DNA from: a virus
IMG/VR virus record: IMGVR_UViG_3300032053_000422
Span: 1 to 27,103 of that record
Reading direction: 5' to 3' (one strand)
DNA: 27,103 bases
The translations under genes were made by a program, and so were the position numbers. The notes beneath the pieces were generated by a model. That model had not been told where the DNA came from and did no database searches. It was given only the letters and a program-made list of their open reading frames with translations. This document shows positions 1 through 8,041 of this stretch, in pieces (the stretch's first letter is position 1; the number at the start of each line of letters is the position of its first letter).

Positions 1-492
1 ACGGTATTTCCTCTTAGGGGGTGCTTCTGCTAGTCGAACTTCTTTTAGACTAGCCGGCGCTACACCTACGGGGCGATCGTGTGAATTCTCTGCCACTGGT
101 TGCGTGGCAGCGGCCAGGACAGCCGCAACCTTTTCTTTCTCAGAAGCAACCAGGTCGCGGAGCAACGTTACCGTCTGCTCGAATCCTTGGATCTTTCCTG
201 TCTGGGCTATTCGAAGATTTGATGCATTGTGCGCCGCATTGTTGAGCGCGTGTACCCCGCGAAGGAGATACCGTTTAACAAGCTCAAGCGTAGTGGCGTC
301 AAGCTTTCCATCTGCTAGATCTTTGTCAGCGTAACCCAGTAGGGACTCCACTACTTTAGCCCCATCAGAGAAGCCAGTTTGACGACCTTCTAGAAGGGCG
401 AGCTCCGTCCTAGCGCTTTCAAGCGCGTCTTCGACTTTGACGCCTACTTCGTAGGTGACCAACTGCTTCAATTCGGATTTGAGTACGCTCAT
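1..492 (-). CDS. Helical hypothetical protein, C-terminus cut by window edge
   Basis: The reading frame is open for 164 codons from an ATG at 490-492 to the left edge, so the stop is outside the window. A strong AAGGAG ribosome-binding site sits just upstream of the ATG, and the 518-residue gene ends 22 bases before it. The protein starts MSVLKSELKQLVTYEVGV and is mostly charged helix with likely coiled coil. An SEKEKVAAVLAAA stretch near residues 128-140 is followed by a Pro/Ala-rich, basic segment. It carries one EKxA motif of the kind found in other proteins of this window. I do not recognise the family. Its position downstream of a structural gene suggests a virion or assembly role, which is inference only. 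Confidence 0.8.
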   Translation of the reverse strand, partial: MSVLKSELKQLVTYEVGVKVEDALESARTELALLEGRQTGFSDGAKVVESLLGYADKDLADGKLDATTLELVKRYLLRGVHALNNAAHNASNLRIAQTGKIQGFEQTVTLLRDLVASEKEKVAAVLAAATQPVAENSHDRPVGVAPASLKEVRLAEAPPKRKYR

Positions 493-514
493 GGGGCTCC
501 TTCTACCTCATGAA

Positions 515-2071
515 CTACGCGTAGGGAATGACGCAGAGGACGTCGTTGGTTTTTACCTTGAACTCAAACTTGAGCCTGGCTGGAGCGGTAATGGTGGACC
601 CCGGGTAATAGTCATTGTTAGCTAGGGAGTCCGCACCAGGCCTAAGAAGATTTCCATTAAGGAATACATCGTAATCAGTCAGGAAGTTTCCAAGACTTAG
701 ATCCGGGAGAGCTATGTCTAGATTCCCGCTAGCAAGACTTACATCAAGATCCGCTAGAGTGTTAGCAGTTACACGCGCATATACCTTTGGGTACCTAGGC
801 GTGATATTCTTGGCTTGGTTGATAGCGTTTAGCAGGGAAACTTCGCCGTAATTAGTCTCGAATAGATTCCACTCAGCTATCGTGTCTGAGAGCTTGATCC
901 CTGTCGTCTGAGCCCAGGTGGAACCGGTCTGATTTCCATCATCGAGATACAGCTCACCCGCACCGATAACCCTAAGATCATTGACGCCGACCGTCTCAAT
1001 TACACCGGCGTTGACGCCAATATCGATACGAGTGGAACCCGTAGCTGTGCTCAATCCAGTACGGAAATCATTAACAACAGCGTCATTGTTGAACACATCG
1101 ACGTCGATGCCTAGCTGAACTTCGCTAGTGCCTCCGGTGCTGCCTTCCAGAATAGTAAGTAAATCCGCATTCAGCAGATCCCGTACTTTCCACGTAAGAG
1201 CTACGGCGTTAAGGTCGAGCGTGGCGTTGGTGAGGAGCTCCACAGGGGTAATGCCCTGGTTGTCGTAGGCGACCTGCCGGGTGACAGTAGCTGCGGACGC
1301 AACGTCTACTACAGCGCCGCGGAGGAAGTCCTGCTCGTTCAAATCCTGTAGAGCCTTACGCTCGGCATTTGTGTAGTTGACTACCTTGCCCGCGATGTCC
1401 GCCACAGGAACGGCTTCGAGGCCATCGCCTGTAGCATTGATCCTAACAAAGCTAAGCTGTACGCGATTAGGCGTAGTGCCGGTAATCGTGAAACCGTCCG
1501 TAGCGTTCTCGGACTGGAGTAGTGCGAAGATGTCGCGGCCTGTCGCTGATTGAATCTTCTCCCTTGTGGTTCCATCCACGATCTCGCAGAGATTCTTAGG
1601 GTCGATAGCATTGGATCCCGCTACTGCGGCCAGACTATGTGCCGCGAATGCGCCTGCGGCAGACGCTACAACTGTGCCCCGTGTCACTACTGCGCCAACA
1701 GCGGCTACAGTATTGGCAGGGATCTGCGCGATAGAAAGTACAACGAAGTTCTGTAGCGCCGGAACAGTCACATCCGTTAGATTGGTGACGGCAGTCAGGA
1801 CGCGCTTGCGTTCTAGGTCGTGCAGGTCGGTATTCAGATTGGTGATGCCGCGCTTGGCCCCGTTCTCAAAGGACCCCGGGGTGTTGAGGTCAGACCACCA
1901 GTCCCCTGCATTGTCGGCATAGAGAAACCGCTTAGCCTGTGAACGAATAGCGTTTAGATCGCCTTCGATTTCAGTAGCGTTCGTCTCTAGCGTTACACCC
2001 GCCGCTATGGTGTCGTCATAGAGGTCAGAGTTACGGATCTGTGTATCTTGACGAATAAAGGTACGCGACAT
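515..2071 (-). CDS. Virion structural protein, probably tail or fibre associated (518 aa)
   Basis: The start is an ATG after a GAGAGG ribosome-binding site. The N-terminus, MSRTFIRQDTQIRNSDLYDD, followed by a region with WW and a DLERKRVL motif (about residues 85-92), resembles phage structural proteins of the tail or appendage type that I recall; I cannot name the family precisely. The middle is Thr/Val/Asn-rich and predicted to be beta. The last 50 residues contain VFLNGNLLRPG followed by a run of short strands, the same small beta domain as the neighbouring 80-residue protein. There are no transmembrane segments. The gene lies downstream of the capsid gene in the same direction. It could instead be a neck or baseplate protein. 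Confidence 0.7.
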   Translation of the reverse strand: MSRTFIRQDTQIRNSDLYDDTIAAGVTLETNATEIEGDLNAIRSQAKRFLYADNAGDWWSDLNTPGSFENGAKRGITNLNTDLHDLERKRVLTAVTNLTDVTVPALQNFVVLSIAQIPANTVAAVGAVVTRGTVVASAAGAFAAHSLAAVAGSNAIDPKNLCEIVDGTTREKIQSATGRDIFALLQSENATDGFTITGTTPNRVQLSFVRINATGDGLEAVPVADIAGKVVNYTNAERKALQDLNEQDFLRGAVVDVASAATVTRQVAYDNQGITPVELLTNATLDLNAVALTWKVRDLLNADLLTILEGSTGGTSEVQLGIDVDVFNNDAVVNDFRTGLSTATGSTRIDIGVNAGVIETVGVNDLRVIGAGELYLDDGNQTGSTWAQTTGIKLSDTIAEWNLFETNYGEVSLLNAINQAKNITPRYPKVYARVTANTLADLDVSLASGNLDIALPDLSLGNFLTDYDVFLNGNLLRPGADSLANNDYYPGSTITAPARLKFEFKVKTNDVLCVIPYA

Positions 2072-2113
2072 AGGGGCCTCTCCCTCGCGGGGGATTACTG
2101 CGTAAAGTTTGGG

Positions 2114-2344
2114 CTACTCGCCGCGAATAGCTCGGCTTCGTAGATACTTAAAAGCTTCGAAGAATCTCGAATGGTCCGACGTAGTATAGGCGCTCTCCTG
2201 CGCCGTTCCCTCGGCCACAGTAAGTTTGAAGGTGAAAATAGCACGGCCCTTGCTTTTGGCGTTTATACCGTTCAACTCCACGCCCTTGATCATCAAATAG
2301 CAAGCGAGGCCTATCTTGTCGGTAGAGAATAGTCCGGGTGTCAT
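2114..2344 (-). CDS. Small DUF5659-like protein (76 aa)
   Basis: The ATG overlaps the stop of the preceding gene as ATGA, so translation is probably coupled. The sequence has an ACYLMIKGVEL segment near residues 14-24, then a beta stretch (AIFTFKLTV), and ends with FFEAFKYLRSRA. This layout is like small phage proteins of the DUF5659 type, which share a YLxxxGxxL start and a C-terminal helix. The assignment is by memory of pattern and function is unknown. It is co-transcribed with the two beta-rich proteins on either side. Confidence 0.6.
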   Translation of the reverse strand: MTPGLFSTDKIGLACYLMIKGVELNGINAKSKGRAIFTFKLTVAEGTAQESAYTTSDHSRFFEAFKYLRSRAIRGE

Positions 2345-2583
2345 CGTAGGTAGTCTACCAGAATCACGTCATTTGTCCTCGGGGCGAGCACGAAGATGAC
2401 GGTGGAGGGTGGGGACACTGTGTAGTCACCCGTACGCCGCTGACGAACGCCATTAAGGTAAAGGCGTTCCGTATCGCTGCGAAACGGGGCTGCGGTTACA
2501 AACGAAGCGTTGACGCCATCAATAGCGCCTCCTGGTATTTCGCTGTAAACCTCGGTGCTGCGAGATGGGCCGGTAATAATCAT
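2341..2583 (-). CDS. Small beta-rich structural protein (80 aa)
   Basis: I chose the ATG at 2581-2583. A longer frame exists from 2619, but that ATG lies in the loop of the capsid-gene terminator. The product reads MIITGPSRST, then GGAIDGVNASFVTA, RLYLNGVRQRRTGDYTV, and ends NDVILVDYLR. The order iDGxNxxF, then ylNG, then DYxV, then Dxixxdy is a recurring small beta domain in phage tail, fibre and neck proteins. A diverged copy forms the end of the 518-residue protein. The ribosome-binding site is weak. It probably contributes to a virion appendage; the exact role is unknown. Confidence 0.6.
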   Translation of the reverse strand: MIITGPSRSTEVYSEIPGGAIDGVNASFVTAAPFRSDTERLYLNGVRQRRTGDYTVSPPSTVIFVLAPRTNDVILVDYLR

Positions 2584-2591
2584 AACGGAAG

Positions 2592-2634
2592 CCCTTAAAA
2601 GGAAAGGGACGCCTGGCATAGCACCAGACGTCCC
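2592..2634 (-). terminator. Rho-independent terminator after the capsid gene
   Basis: Read on the minus strand, GGGACGTCTGG (2624-2634) pairs with CCAGGCGTCCC (2606-2616) across a 7-base loop, with one G-U pair. TTTCCTTTT follows directly. It begins 23 bases after the capsid stop codon. This would end the head-gene transcript or reduce expression of the genes beyond it. Confidence 0.85.
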
Positions 2635-2656
2635 TAGATTACCACATCACCTGAGC

Positions 2657-3565
2657 TTACGGGAAGGTGATCGACTGGATCGACAGGCGGTTACCGATAC
2701 CAATGCCCGGCGCTGCGTACGTCCAGAAGGTGATGGTGTCAGCCTCCTGCTTGATGTACAGGGTCGCATCCTGGAGCAGGAAGAAGTTACCCAGGTAGTT
2801 CTCAGGCGAATAGATATACGCCTTCTTCGGGTCGTGGATGGTGGACTTGATGGTGGTGATGACCGGGAAGCCCCAGAGCTTCTCTTCACTCTCCACGCCC
2901 TCATCGTAGTGCCGCGACGCAATGTCATTACCGACACTGGTGGCAACCAGGTCAAGGGCCTCGTAGTACAGGCTCTTGGTCATGGTCATCTTGCCGATAG
3001 GCCGGCGACGATTTACCATCTTCTGGAAGCCCTGCTTGAACGCAGTGGAGTTAAAACCACCGGCGTTAATGTTCTGCTCGACCGGGTTGAGTGCGATGAG
3101 CGCGTCAACCGTCTCTTGCCACTTCTTATCCTCTTGGTCCGCCATGTCCTTGACAGAGTTATCGGAAAGCATCTTCCGAATGTCGTTCTGGTAGGTCATC
3201 AGCTGGAACTTCGACTTGGTGAAGTGCTGGCTCTCAGTCTTCCCGAAGAAGACAGAGTAACGCGGCCCCTTGAACCAGGTGCGCGGACCGGCGCCCTGGA
3301 ACTGGACGAAGGTAGCCACCGACTTGGGCTCCTTCTCCACGATCTTCTTGGGCTCGTCCGTGTTTTCGTCACGGTCGATCTCGTCGTCCTGGAGCAGGAC
3401 CGGCGTGAGAATCTCACGCGCGTATGACTCCTGACGAACGAACTCGCGGATGAATGCACTGCCTTCCGCCGCTGCCTCTTTGATGCGCCCGTCTTCGATC
3501 TTCTTGACGAAGTTCGAGTTGACGAACTGTGCTGAGACTTGCTGGGTTTCTGTCTTGTAAGCCAT
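2657..3565 (-). CDS. Major capsid protein, HK97-like (302 aa)
   Basis: The start is an ATG behind a GGAGG ribosome-binding site. The 302-residue protein opens with a helical, charged N-arm (about residues 1-50), then a mixed alpha/beta region. A long helix follows near residues 125-160 (MLSDNSVKDMADQEDKKW). A later block has KSLYYEALDLV and LWGFPVITTIKSTI, and the end is beta-rich with a FFLLQDATLYIKQE segment. This arrangement, plus a decoration-like gene just before, a scaffold and a protease upstream and a terminator just after, fits a HK97-fold shell protein. Length is normal for the family. I see no large insertion. Assignment rests on context and fold pattern rather than a catalytic motif. 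Confidence 0.8.
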   Translation of the reverse strand: MAYKTETQQVSAQFVNSNFVKKIEDGRIKEAAAEGSAFIREFVRQESYAREILTPVLLQDDEIDRDENTDEPKKIVEKEPKSVATFVQFQGAGPRTWFKGPRYSVFFGKTESQHFTKSKFQLMTYQNDIRKMLSDNSVKDMADQEDKKWQETVDALIALNPVEQNINAGGFNSTAFKQGFQKMVNRRRPIGKMTMTKSLYYEALDLVATSVGNDIASRHYDEGVESEEKLWGFPVITTIKSTIHDPKKAYIYSPENYLGNFFLLQDATLYIKQEADTITFWTYAAPGIGIGNRLSIQSITFP

Positions 3566-3628
3566 TTGGAAAAGCCTCCGTGTACATCTGCCCAGAGTCT
3601 GAGCGTAAAGGGTTAGTCGTGATAGATA

Positions 3629-4120
3629 TTAGGAAATGCCGCCCTGAGGCACAATAACCTGAAGGACGCCATTGATTGCGTCGAGCCCCGCGGGACCAAC
3701 AGCGCCGATGATCTGGTCAGTTGCACCAGCAACGGTCACCTTACCTGCGGAGAACGAAACAAGAACGCCGGGCGTGTACGGACCAGCTACAAACTGATCG
3801 GTGTTCATGGTGAAGCCACCATTTAGAACGGTAAGCTTCTGCACGAATGAGCCCGTGAAATCCTGGTTACCATCGATGGCAACAAACGCCATCTGGGCAT
3901 TCAGCCGGGACGCAACAACGTCGCCAGTGGTGCCAAGAAGAGCCTCACCTGTGGTGGTGTCCATCACTACGATGGCGCCCGCCGGGATCGTGCCCGCGAC
4001 AGGGGTACCTTCCGAGTTGAGGGTCATCCCGCCAGGAACGGCAAGGACCTGTGCGAGGGCTGCAACGGCAACCGGGTTATCAACGGAAACAATGTCAAAC
4101 TTCGAGTTTAGGATGCTCAT
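3629..4120 (-). CDS. Capsid decoration or head-stabilising protein (163 aa)
   Basis: The start is an ATG behind an AGGGAG ribosome-binding site. The protein is almost wholly beta-strand and turn, rich in Val, Gly, Thr and Ala, with few charges. It includes IPAGAIVVMDTTTGEALLG near residues 45-65, which resembles the beta-tulip type of head decoration proteins, where a short strand pair with DxxTGxA is common. It sits directly upstream of the capsid gene, where decoration genes often lie. Spacing to the capsid gene is 63 bases. It could instead be another small outer-capsid protein. Confidence 0.55.
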   Translation of the reverse strand: MSILNSKFDIVSVDNPVAVAALAQVLAVPGGMTLNSEGTPVAGTIPAGAIVVMDTTTGEALLGTTGDVVASRLNAQMAFVAIDGNQDFTGSFVQKLTVLNGGFTMNTDQFVAGPYTPGVLVSFSAGKVTVAGATDQIIGAVGPAGLDAINGVLQVIVPQGGIS

Positions 4121-4155
4121 TGCGTGTCTCCCTGCTTTCTATCCGCCTGACGGCG

Positions 4156-4524
4156 TTAGGAATTGATGTAATTACCAAACCGCTCGTAGGCAGCTTCTGC
4201 CGCTTCTTTCTTGCTTGTCGGCTGCCTGCTAGCCGATTTCTCGCTTGACCGGCCAAGGCTCTCAACCCCGCCGGTACTGCCAGCCGTCTTCTCCAGCAGC
4301 TGCTTAACCGTGGAAAGTACATCTTCCCCGGAGGATGAAAGTTTAGCGAAAACCTCTTCCGGGATCTCCTCGCCGGTTGCTTCCGCGTATTTGTCCGCGA
4401 CGCTTTTCATGGCAGCGTCACGAGCAGTCTTTACTGCGGCGGCCTTTTCGACTTCATGGCCGTCGATAATCTTGGCCGTCTCTTCGAGCACAGCAGCGAC
4501 CTTCAGAAGAAAATTAGCGGACAT
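4156..4524 (-). CDS. Helical hypothetical protein, head region (122 aa)
   Basis: The ATG overlaps the end of the upstream 50-codon gene by 11 bases and has an AAGGTGA ribosome-binding site inside that gene. The protein is nearly all helix and rich in Ala, Glu, Lys and Ser. It carries three EKxA motifs: VEKAAAV, LEKTAGS and SEKSASR. The end is a short helix, EAAYERFGNYINS. It lies between scaffold-like and decoration-like genes. A minor scaffold or internal head protein is plausible, but I do not recognise the family. Confidence 0.65.
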   Translation of the reverse strand: MSANFLLKVAAVLEETAKIIDGHEVEKAAAVKTARDAAMKSVADKYAEATGEEIPEEVFAKLSSSGEDVLSTVKQLLEKTAGSTGGVESLGRSSEKSASRQPTSKKEAAEAAYERFGNYINS

Positions 4525-4666
4525 TAGAGCTCACCTTTGTGCGCAGGACGTTCAACGCCCGCGCCGCCTGGATAACCTGCCCGCACTTCACTTGAGTAGT
4601 AGCCTCTACAGAGGCGGCTTTCTCCCGAAGAAGGACGGCTAGCTGTTTGAGATTCTCAGACGTCAT
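4514..4666 (-). CDS. Small helical protein (50 aa)
   Basis: A 50-codon frame runs from an ATG at 4664-4666 to a TAA at 4514-4516. It overlaps the gene before by 11 bases and the gene after by 11 bases, exactly filling what would otherwise be a gap. The product begins MTSENLKQLAVLLREKAASV and is one or two helices. It has the EKxA motif followed by SVEA. The 50-residue protein at 4868-5020 also has KxASVEA. Close packing between real genes is the main support. The ribosome-binding site is weak. Confidence 0.6.
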   Translation of the reverse strand: MTSENLKQLAVLLREKAASVEATTQVKCGQVIQAARALNVLRTKVSSNVR

Positions 4667-4871
4667 AGGTTTTCCGGAACTTAGCCAAGTCAGTATAGGT
4701 GATTGGTGATGAGTCTGCGATCCGTAGCTGCTCAGCTACTTTCATCAACATCTTTCCAGCCTCTGTCTTGAAAGACTGTTCCTTGGTATAGGCCAATTCC
4801 GCCTGCTTAACCACTTGCCCCTGTTCCACTTCGCGCATCACTGACGCAGCTAGCTGGCTTAGATCTTTCAT
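4656..4871 (-). CDS. Small helical protein (71 aa)
   Basis: The ATG forms an ATGA overlap with the stop of the upstream 50-codon gene and has a GGAG ribosome-binding site 7 bases away. The protein (MKDLSQLAASVMREVEQG at the start) is predicted all helix with amphipathic spacing and ends in LAKFRKTYDV. There is no recognisable domain. It belongs to a run of four small helical genes between scaffold-like and decoration-like genes. Confidence 0.65.
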   Translation of the reverse strand: MKDLSQLAASVMREVEQGQVVKQAELAYTKEQSFKTEAGKMLMKVAEQLRIADSSPITYTDLAKFRKTYDV

Positions 4872-5020
4872 GATTTGCTCCAGCGAACGGTCAGTGCTTG
4901 CGCGACAGGGGCCTCGACGCTTGCTGTTTTCACCGTAGCCTTGCGCACAGACAGAGGCAGATTGGCTTCAGCCAATTTGAACAGCTGGGCGTAGGTAGCG
5001 CGGGTGACGGAGTTGTACAT
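4868..5020 (-). CDS. Small helical protein (50 aa)
   Basis: A 50-codon frame runs from an ATG at 5018-5020 to a TGA that overlaps the next ATG as ATGA. It starts 6 bases after the stop of the scaffold-like gene. The product begins MYNSVTRATYAQLFKLAEAN and includes VKTASVEAPVAQAL. Tight spacing on both sides and the shared KxASVEA motif with the other 50-residue protein support it as a real gene. The ribosome-binding site is weak, so translation may depend on coupling to the upstream gene. Confidence 0.6.
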   Translation of the reverse strand: MYNSVTRATYAQLFKLAEANLPLSVRKATVKTASVEAPVAQALTVRWSKS

Positions 5021-5026
5021 AACGTA

Positions 5027-5617
5027 TTACCGCTGTGCGGCCGCAATGATCTGCGCGGTTACTTGCGCGGCCTTCATGAACTCGAGGGAAGCGGTCTTGT
5101 AGATGGTTTCAACAGTATCGTTGTAACCCTGCACGTAAGACTCTTCCGCTTGCTTCTCCAGGTCGGCCTTAGCGGTGTCGTACCCAAGCTGCGCGGCCTG
5201 CTTCACCAGTTCCGCGTTTTCCTGGGAGAACTTGCTGTAGTCAATGGCAACCGGTGAAATCTTAGAGACCGGAGTACCGGAGACCATCTGTTGCGCAGTC
5301 TTATTCCACTCCGCCATACGGGCGATCGCAGAATCGGCAAAAGCGGCGCCCAGAAGCTGCGCCTCTTTGACGGCTGCTTCCTTCTCAGCGCCGGCAAGCT
5401 CCTGCGCGACCTTCATCACATCATCAACTGGTGACGCCGCCGGGGTGGCGACTGAAGCAGATTTCTCTGTTGAGGAGAGCGCGTCGTGCAGTGCCGAAAC
5501 AAGCGACGACTGAGTAGAGGCGGTCTTCTCCGCGACAGGAGCGGAAGTATGGTCGCTGGCCTGCTTCTCAGCAGCCTGCACCTCACGGATACCAGCAAGA
5601 ATTCGGTCGATCTTCAT
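5027..5617 (-). CDS. Scaffold-like protein (196 aa)
   Basis: The start is an ATG after a GAGGG ribosome-binding site. The protein is rich in Ala, Glu, Lys, Gln and Ser, with no cysteine and little predicted tertiary core. Helical and coiled-coil stretches lie around residues 60-90 and 125-190. It holds five EKxA motifs: AEKQASD, AEKTAST, TEKSASV, AEKEAAV and LEKQAEE. It follows the protease-like gene and precedes the decoration and capsid genes, the classical place for a scaffold. It would act inside the prohead and be removed before packaging. Composition and position are the basis for the call. Confidence 0.55.
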   Translation of the reverse strand: MKIDRILAGIREVQAAEKQASDHTSAPVAEKTASTQSSLVSALHDALSSTEKSASVATPAASPVDDVMKVAQELAGAEKEAAVKEAQLLGAAFADSAIARMAEWNKTAQQMVSGTPVSKISPVAIDYSKFSQENAELVKQAAQLGYDTAKADLEKQAEESYVQGYNDTVETIYKTASLEFMKAAQVTAQIIAAAQR

Positions 5618-5672
5618 GGGTTAACCCTCAGTTGCAGGAAGTCTAGTAGACCCCCGGTGGAAAAACAAATAA

Positions 5673-7655
5673 CTACCGGAGCAGCACACTACCAATTTTT
5701 TCAACGACAGCATCAATATCAATATCAGGGGATAGCACACTGTCTTCTGCGTTACGCGATCCTAGCGTACCAGCGTACTCAGAGAATTTACTGAGTGCAT
5801 GTCTAACGCCGCCATAGGCGCCCAATGTCCCTAGCACGCCAAGCGACGGGTTATCCGCGTAGAACGAACCGAGCCGATCCAGTACGCGCCGCCCAAGCGG
5901 GGCATCCGGATCATTTACAGGCTGGCCACTTTGAAGACGAGAAACGTAGTCATGCCCCAGGGCAGCTACTAGCGCTGCGGACCCTAGAATTGGTAGCCCG
6001 ACTGAGGCCGCATCAGAGTGCTTGCGCATCTCTGTCAGTGTAGAGATTGGTATACCTTCGTCCGTCAGATACTGTGACCCGTACTCGGGACGAAGAGCCT
6101 TGCTGCCAATTAGACCGGCGGTAGCCCAAGTAAGGGGATGGTACGCAGACGGAGTGAGATGCGCTGCCAAACGCCCGCCACCAGCCAGCAGTGCTCCTGT
6201 ACCAATTAGTTTGGCCAGTTGCTTCTTAGCGATCTCATCATGGGCGTCACGCGCCGCGCCGCGTGTGGTTATATACTTATCCCCTGTCGCGGGGTCGCTG
6301 ACGTGCAGATTCTCAGTCCAGTTAGGTTCTTCAGACCGTAGCTGGGGCGGTAGAAGACTCCGCGAGAGGTAGTCGGTAATAGTGGAGCGCTTCTCAAGAT
6401 ACTTTTCAGCGACTACACCAATCTCAGGATTTACGTTACCGACAGTATGCTCGTACATCCCGGTGGCCCCCAGTTGCTCGAGAAGCTGAGGGTGCGCTGC
6501 GAACAAGTCGAAGATGTGCCCCTGCATTGCTACAACGCCATCTAGTACATGCTCCGGAATTTGGGTGCCCGGCGCTAGGCGTTCTACAATCATTTTAACG
6601 AACTCAGGCGTAGTTAGAATTACGCCTGCGGCCGATAGCGTAGAAAGTACTTGGGCTACCGGGTACTTGGCTAGAGACTTGATAGTACCGTCGTCGAAGG
6701 AAGGCATCCGACTGACAGCCGGTAGAATCATATCCCGATACTTCTGGGTGTTGTGTACGTCGAGCTCTGAGAGAGGAGACGTCTTATGATCAACTGGTAC
6801 GCCACGGACGACTTTGTCGATATCAGCGATCTTACGAATCGCTGCCCTCTTCTCCTCTACGGAATCCAGGTACTCCCCAAGCTCGGCGGACGTACGTACC
6901 GTATATGAGCTTTCATCCGCGACTTTCTTCATCATGAATCCCGTAAGATCTGCGGGTTTCACGACAAATGAAATGTCGAAGAATTTAGGGGAGGGATTAA
7001 GCGCGCCAGCGCGAAGGCCACTTGGCGTTACTTGGCGCATCCCAAACTTAAGGTGGTCGCAATACTGTTTACGCGTCGGAGCTTTGTGCCCGCAGATGGT
7101 ACAAACGTCATACTTGATCCGGCAGCCCATCGACACCGCAGGATATTCTCCGGCTTCAATGCGTTCCGCCAAGTCAGGCGCCAGATCATTACGAAGACCT
7201 AGAAGTAGCTCAACGCGGTGCATCTGAGGATTCCAGAAAGACTTGAGCACGTCGCCGCAAGCTTTCAACGGATCCTTGTTTTGGTGGTGCCGGTAAATCT
7301 TGCCATGCTCTTCGAAAGATTTGTAATGATTCGGAAGGACCTCTTGCTGCGTAACCCAGGCGCCGTCAGACGAGCAGCAGCCACACGTAGGCTTAATGCT
7401 ATTCTTGTAGGGGAACTCGTTGAAACCGTCACCGTTACGATTCAAGTCATATGTCTCGTACGCCCCGAGAGCCAGTACGAGAACGATGCTAGTGCCAGGT
7501 TTTGGCTCTACGGCGCGAATGTAGTCGGACGCCTCGCTAGCCGTCTTGGTGAATCGTTCACGCAAAGGACGACCATTAGCGCCCCATAGGAGCACAGGCT
7601 GAACCGTCGCTTCGCCAGTAGCGAAGTGCGTGTCGATCTCGACTACCTTACGCAA
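5673..7655 (-). CDS. Prohead-protease-like protein with zinc knuckle and long C-terminal extension (660 aa)
   Basis: The start is a TTG behind a GAGG site; a stop lies just upstream in frame. It overlaps the previous gene by 8 bases. Residues about 55-245 look like a head-maturation serine protease. After a GAYETYDLNRNGDG block come IYRHHQNKDP (His123/124, candidate catalytic His), a strand block MHRVELLLGL, then YPAVSMGCRI (Ser175, candidate nucleophile). A zinc-knuckle-like cluster follows at Cys185, Cys188, Cys199 and His201, and then FDISFVVKPADLTGF. This region alone is near the size of a normal prohead protease. The remaining ~400 residues are helical and contain Gly-rich hydrophobic stretches near 482-520, 552-567 and 604-618. 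The extension is unusual; it could be a minor head protein fused to the protease. The position upstream of the scaffold and capsid genes supports the call. Confidence 0.7.
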   Translation of the reverse strand: MRKVVEIDTHFATGEATVQPVLLWGANGRPLRERFTKTASEASDYIRAVEPKPGTSIVLVLALGAYETYDLNRNGDGFNEFPYKNSIKPTCGCCSSDGAWVTQQEVLPNHYKSFEEHGKIYRHHQNKDPLKACGDVLKSFWNPQMHRVELLLGLRNDLAPDLAERIEAGEYPAVSMGCRIKYDVCTICGHKAPTRKQYCDHLKFGMRQVTPSGLRAGALNPSPKFFDISFVVKPADLTGFMMKKVADESSYTVRTSAELGEYLDSVEEKRAAIRKIADIDKVVRGVPVDHKTSPLSELDVHNTQKYRDMILPAVSRMPSFDDGTIKSLAKYPVAQVLSTLSAAGVILTTPEFVKMIVERLAPGTQIPEHVLDGVVAMQGHIFDLFAAHPQLLEQLGATGMYEHTVGNVNPEIGVVAEKYLEKRSTITDYLSRSLLPPQLRSEEPNWTENLHVSDPATGDKYITTRGAARDAHDEIAKKQLAKLIGTGALLAGGGRLAAHLTPSAYHPLTWATAGLIGSKALRPEYGSQYLTDEGIPISTLTEMRKHSDAASVGLPILGSAALVAALGHDYVSRLQSGQPVNDPDAPLGRRVLDRLGSFYADNPSLGVLGTLGAYGGVRHALSKFSEYAGTLGSRNAEDSVLSPDIDIDAVVEKIGSVLLR

Positions 7656-8040
7656 AGAGGCCTCGCATCAAGTTTACTGCGTATTCCCGACCTAGAAGCT
7701 GTACTGCACGAGCTGCGTCGTACTCTTCTCCAGACAACTTCTCAAGTTGTTCATCAAGCATGTCGTCTACATATTCAGCGGTAGCGAGCTTCTGTAGAAG
7801 CTCCGCTGTAACGTCGGGGGACGCTGCCAGCTTCTCGCCGGTGACCCGATGCTCTCCTCGCAGAGCCATCATCTCCTGCAGAAGGTCGCCTGAGGAGTTC
7901 TTTACGTACGTAAAAACATCGTCACAGGCTGCGGCAAGACTCTCCTGTGCAGAGTGTGCGAGTCCAAGATCCTCACTAGAGGATAGCTTCTCGAGCCCTG
8001 CGACTACTTGCAGCTTTTTCCATACGGTAACGTAGCGCAT
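7648..8040 (-). CDS. Helical hypothetical protein (130 aa)
   Basis: I chose the ATG at 8038-8040, which has GGAGG five bases upstream. A TTG at 8052 in the same frame would place the start inside that ribosome-binding site. The product begins MRYVTVWKKLQVVAGLEKLS and is predicted all helix. It repeats a Leu-x-Lys-Leu theme (GLEKLSSSEDLG, LLQKLATAEYVDDML, QLEKLSGEEYDAAR). It has an EKLA motif. It belongs to a chain of co-transcribed helical genes before the protease. No family is recognised. Confidence 0.65.
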   Translation of the reverse strand: MRYVTVWKKLQVVAGLEKLSSSEDLGLAHSAQESLAAACDDVFTYVKNSSGDLLQEMMALRGEHRVTGEKLAASPDVTAELLQKLATAEYVDDMLDEQLEKLSGEEYDAARAVQLLGREYAVNLMRGLFA

Positions 8041-8041
8041 C

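Noticed and set aside
2584-2619. Longer start of the 80-residue gene at 2619
   Set aside because: That ATG falls in the loop of the terminator hairpin and has no ribosome-binding site.
2555-3427. 290-codon plus-strand frame opposite the capsid gene
   Set aside because: It lies wholly on the reverse of a clear capsid gene, is Leu/Arg/Val-biased in the way of an antisense shadow, and begins beside the capsid terminator.
5641-5651. GTCTAGTAGAC palindrome between the protease-like and scaffold-like genes as an operator
   Set aside because: It is short, occurs once as far as I can see, and has no promoter beside it.
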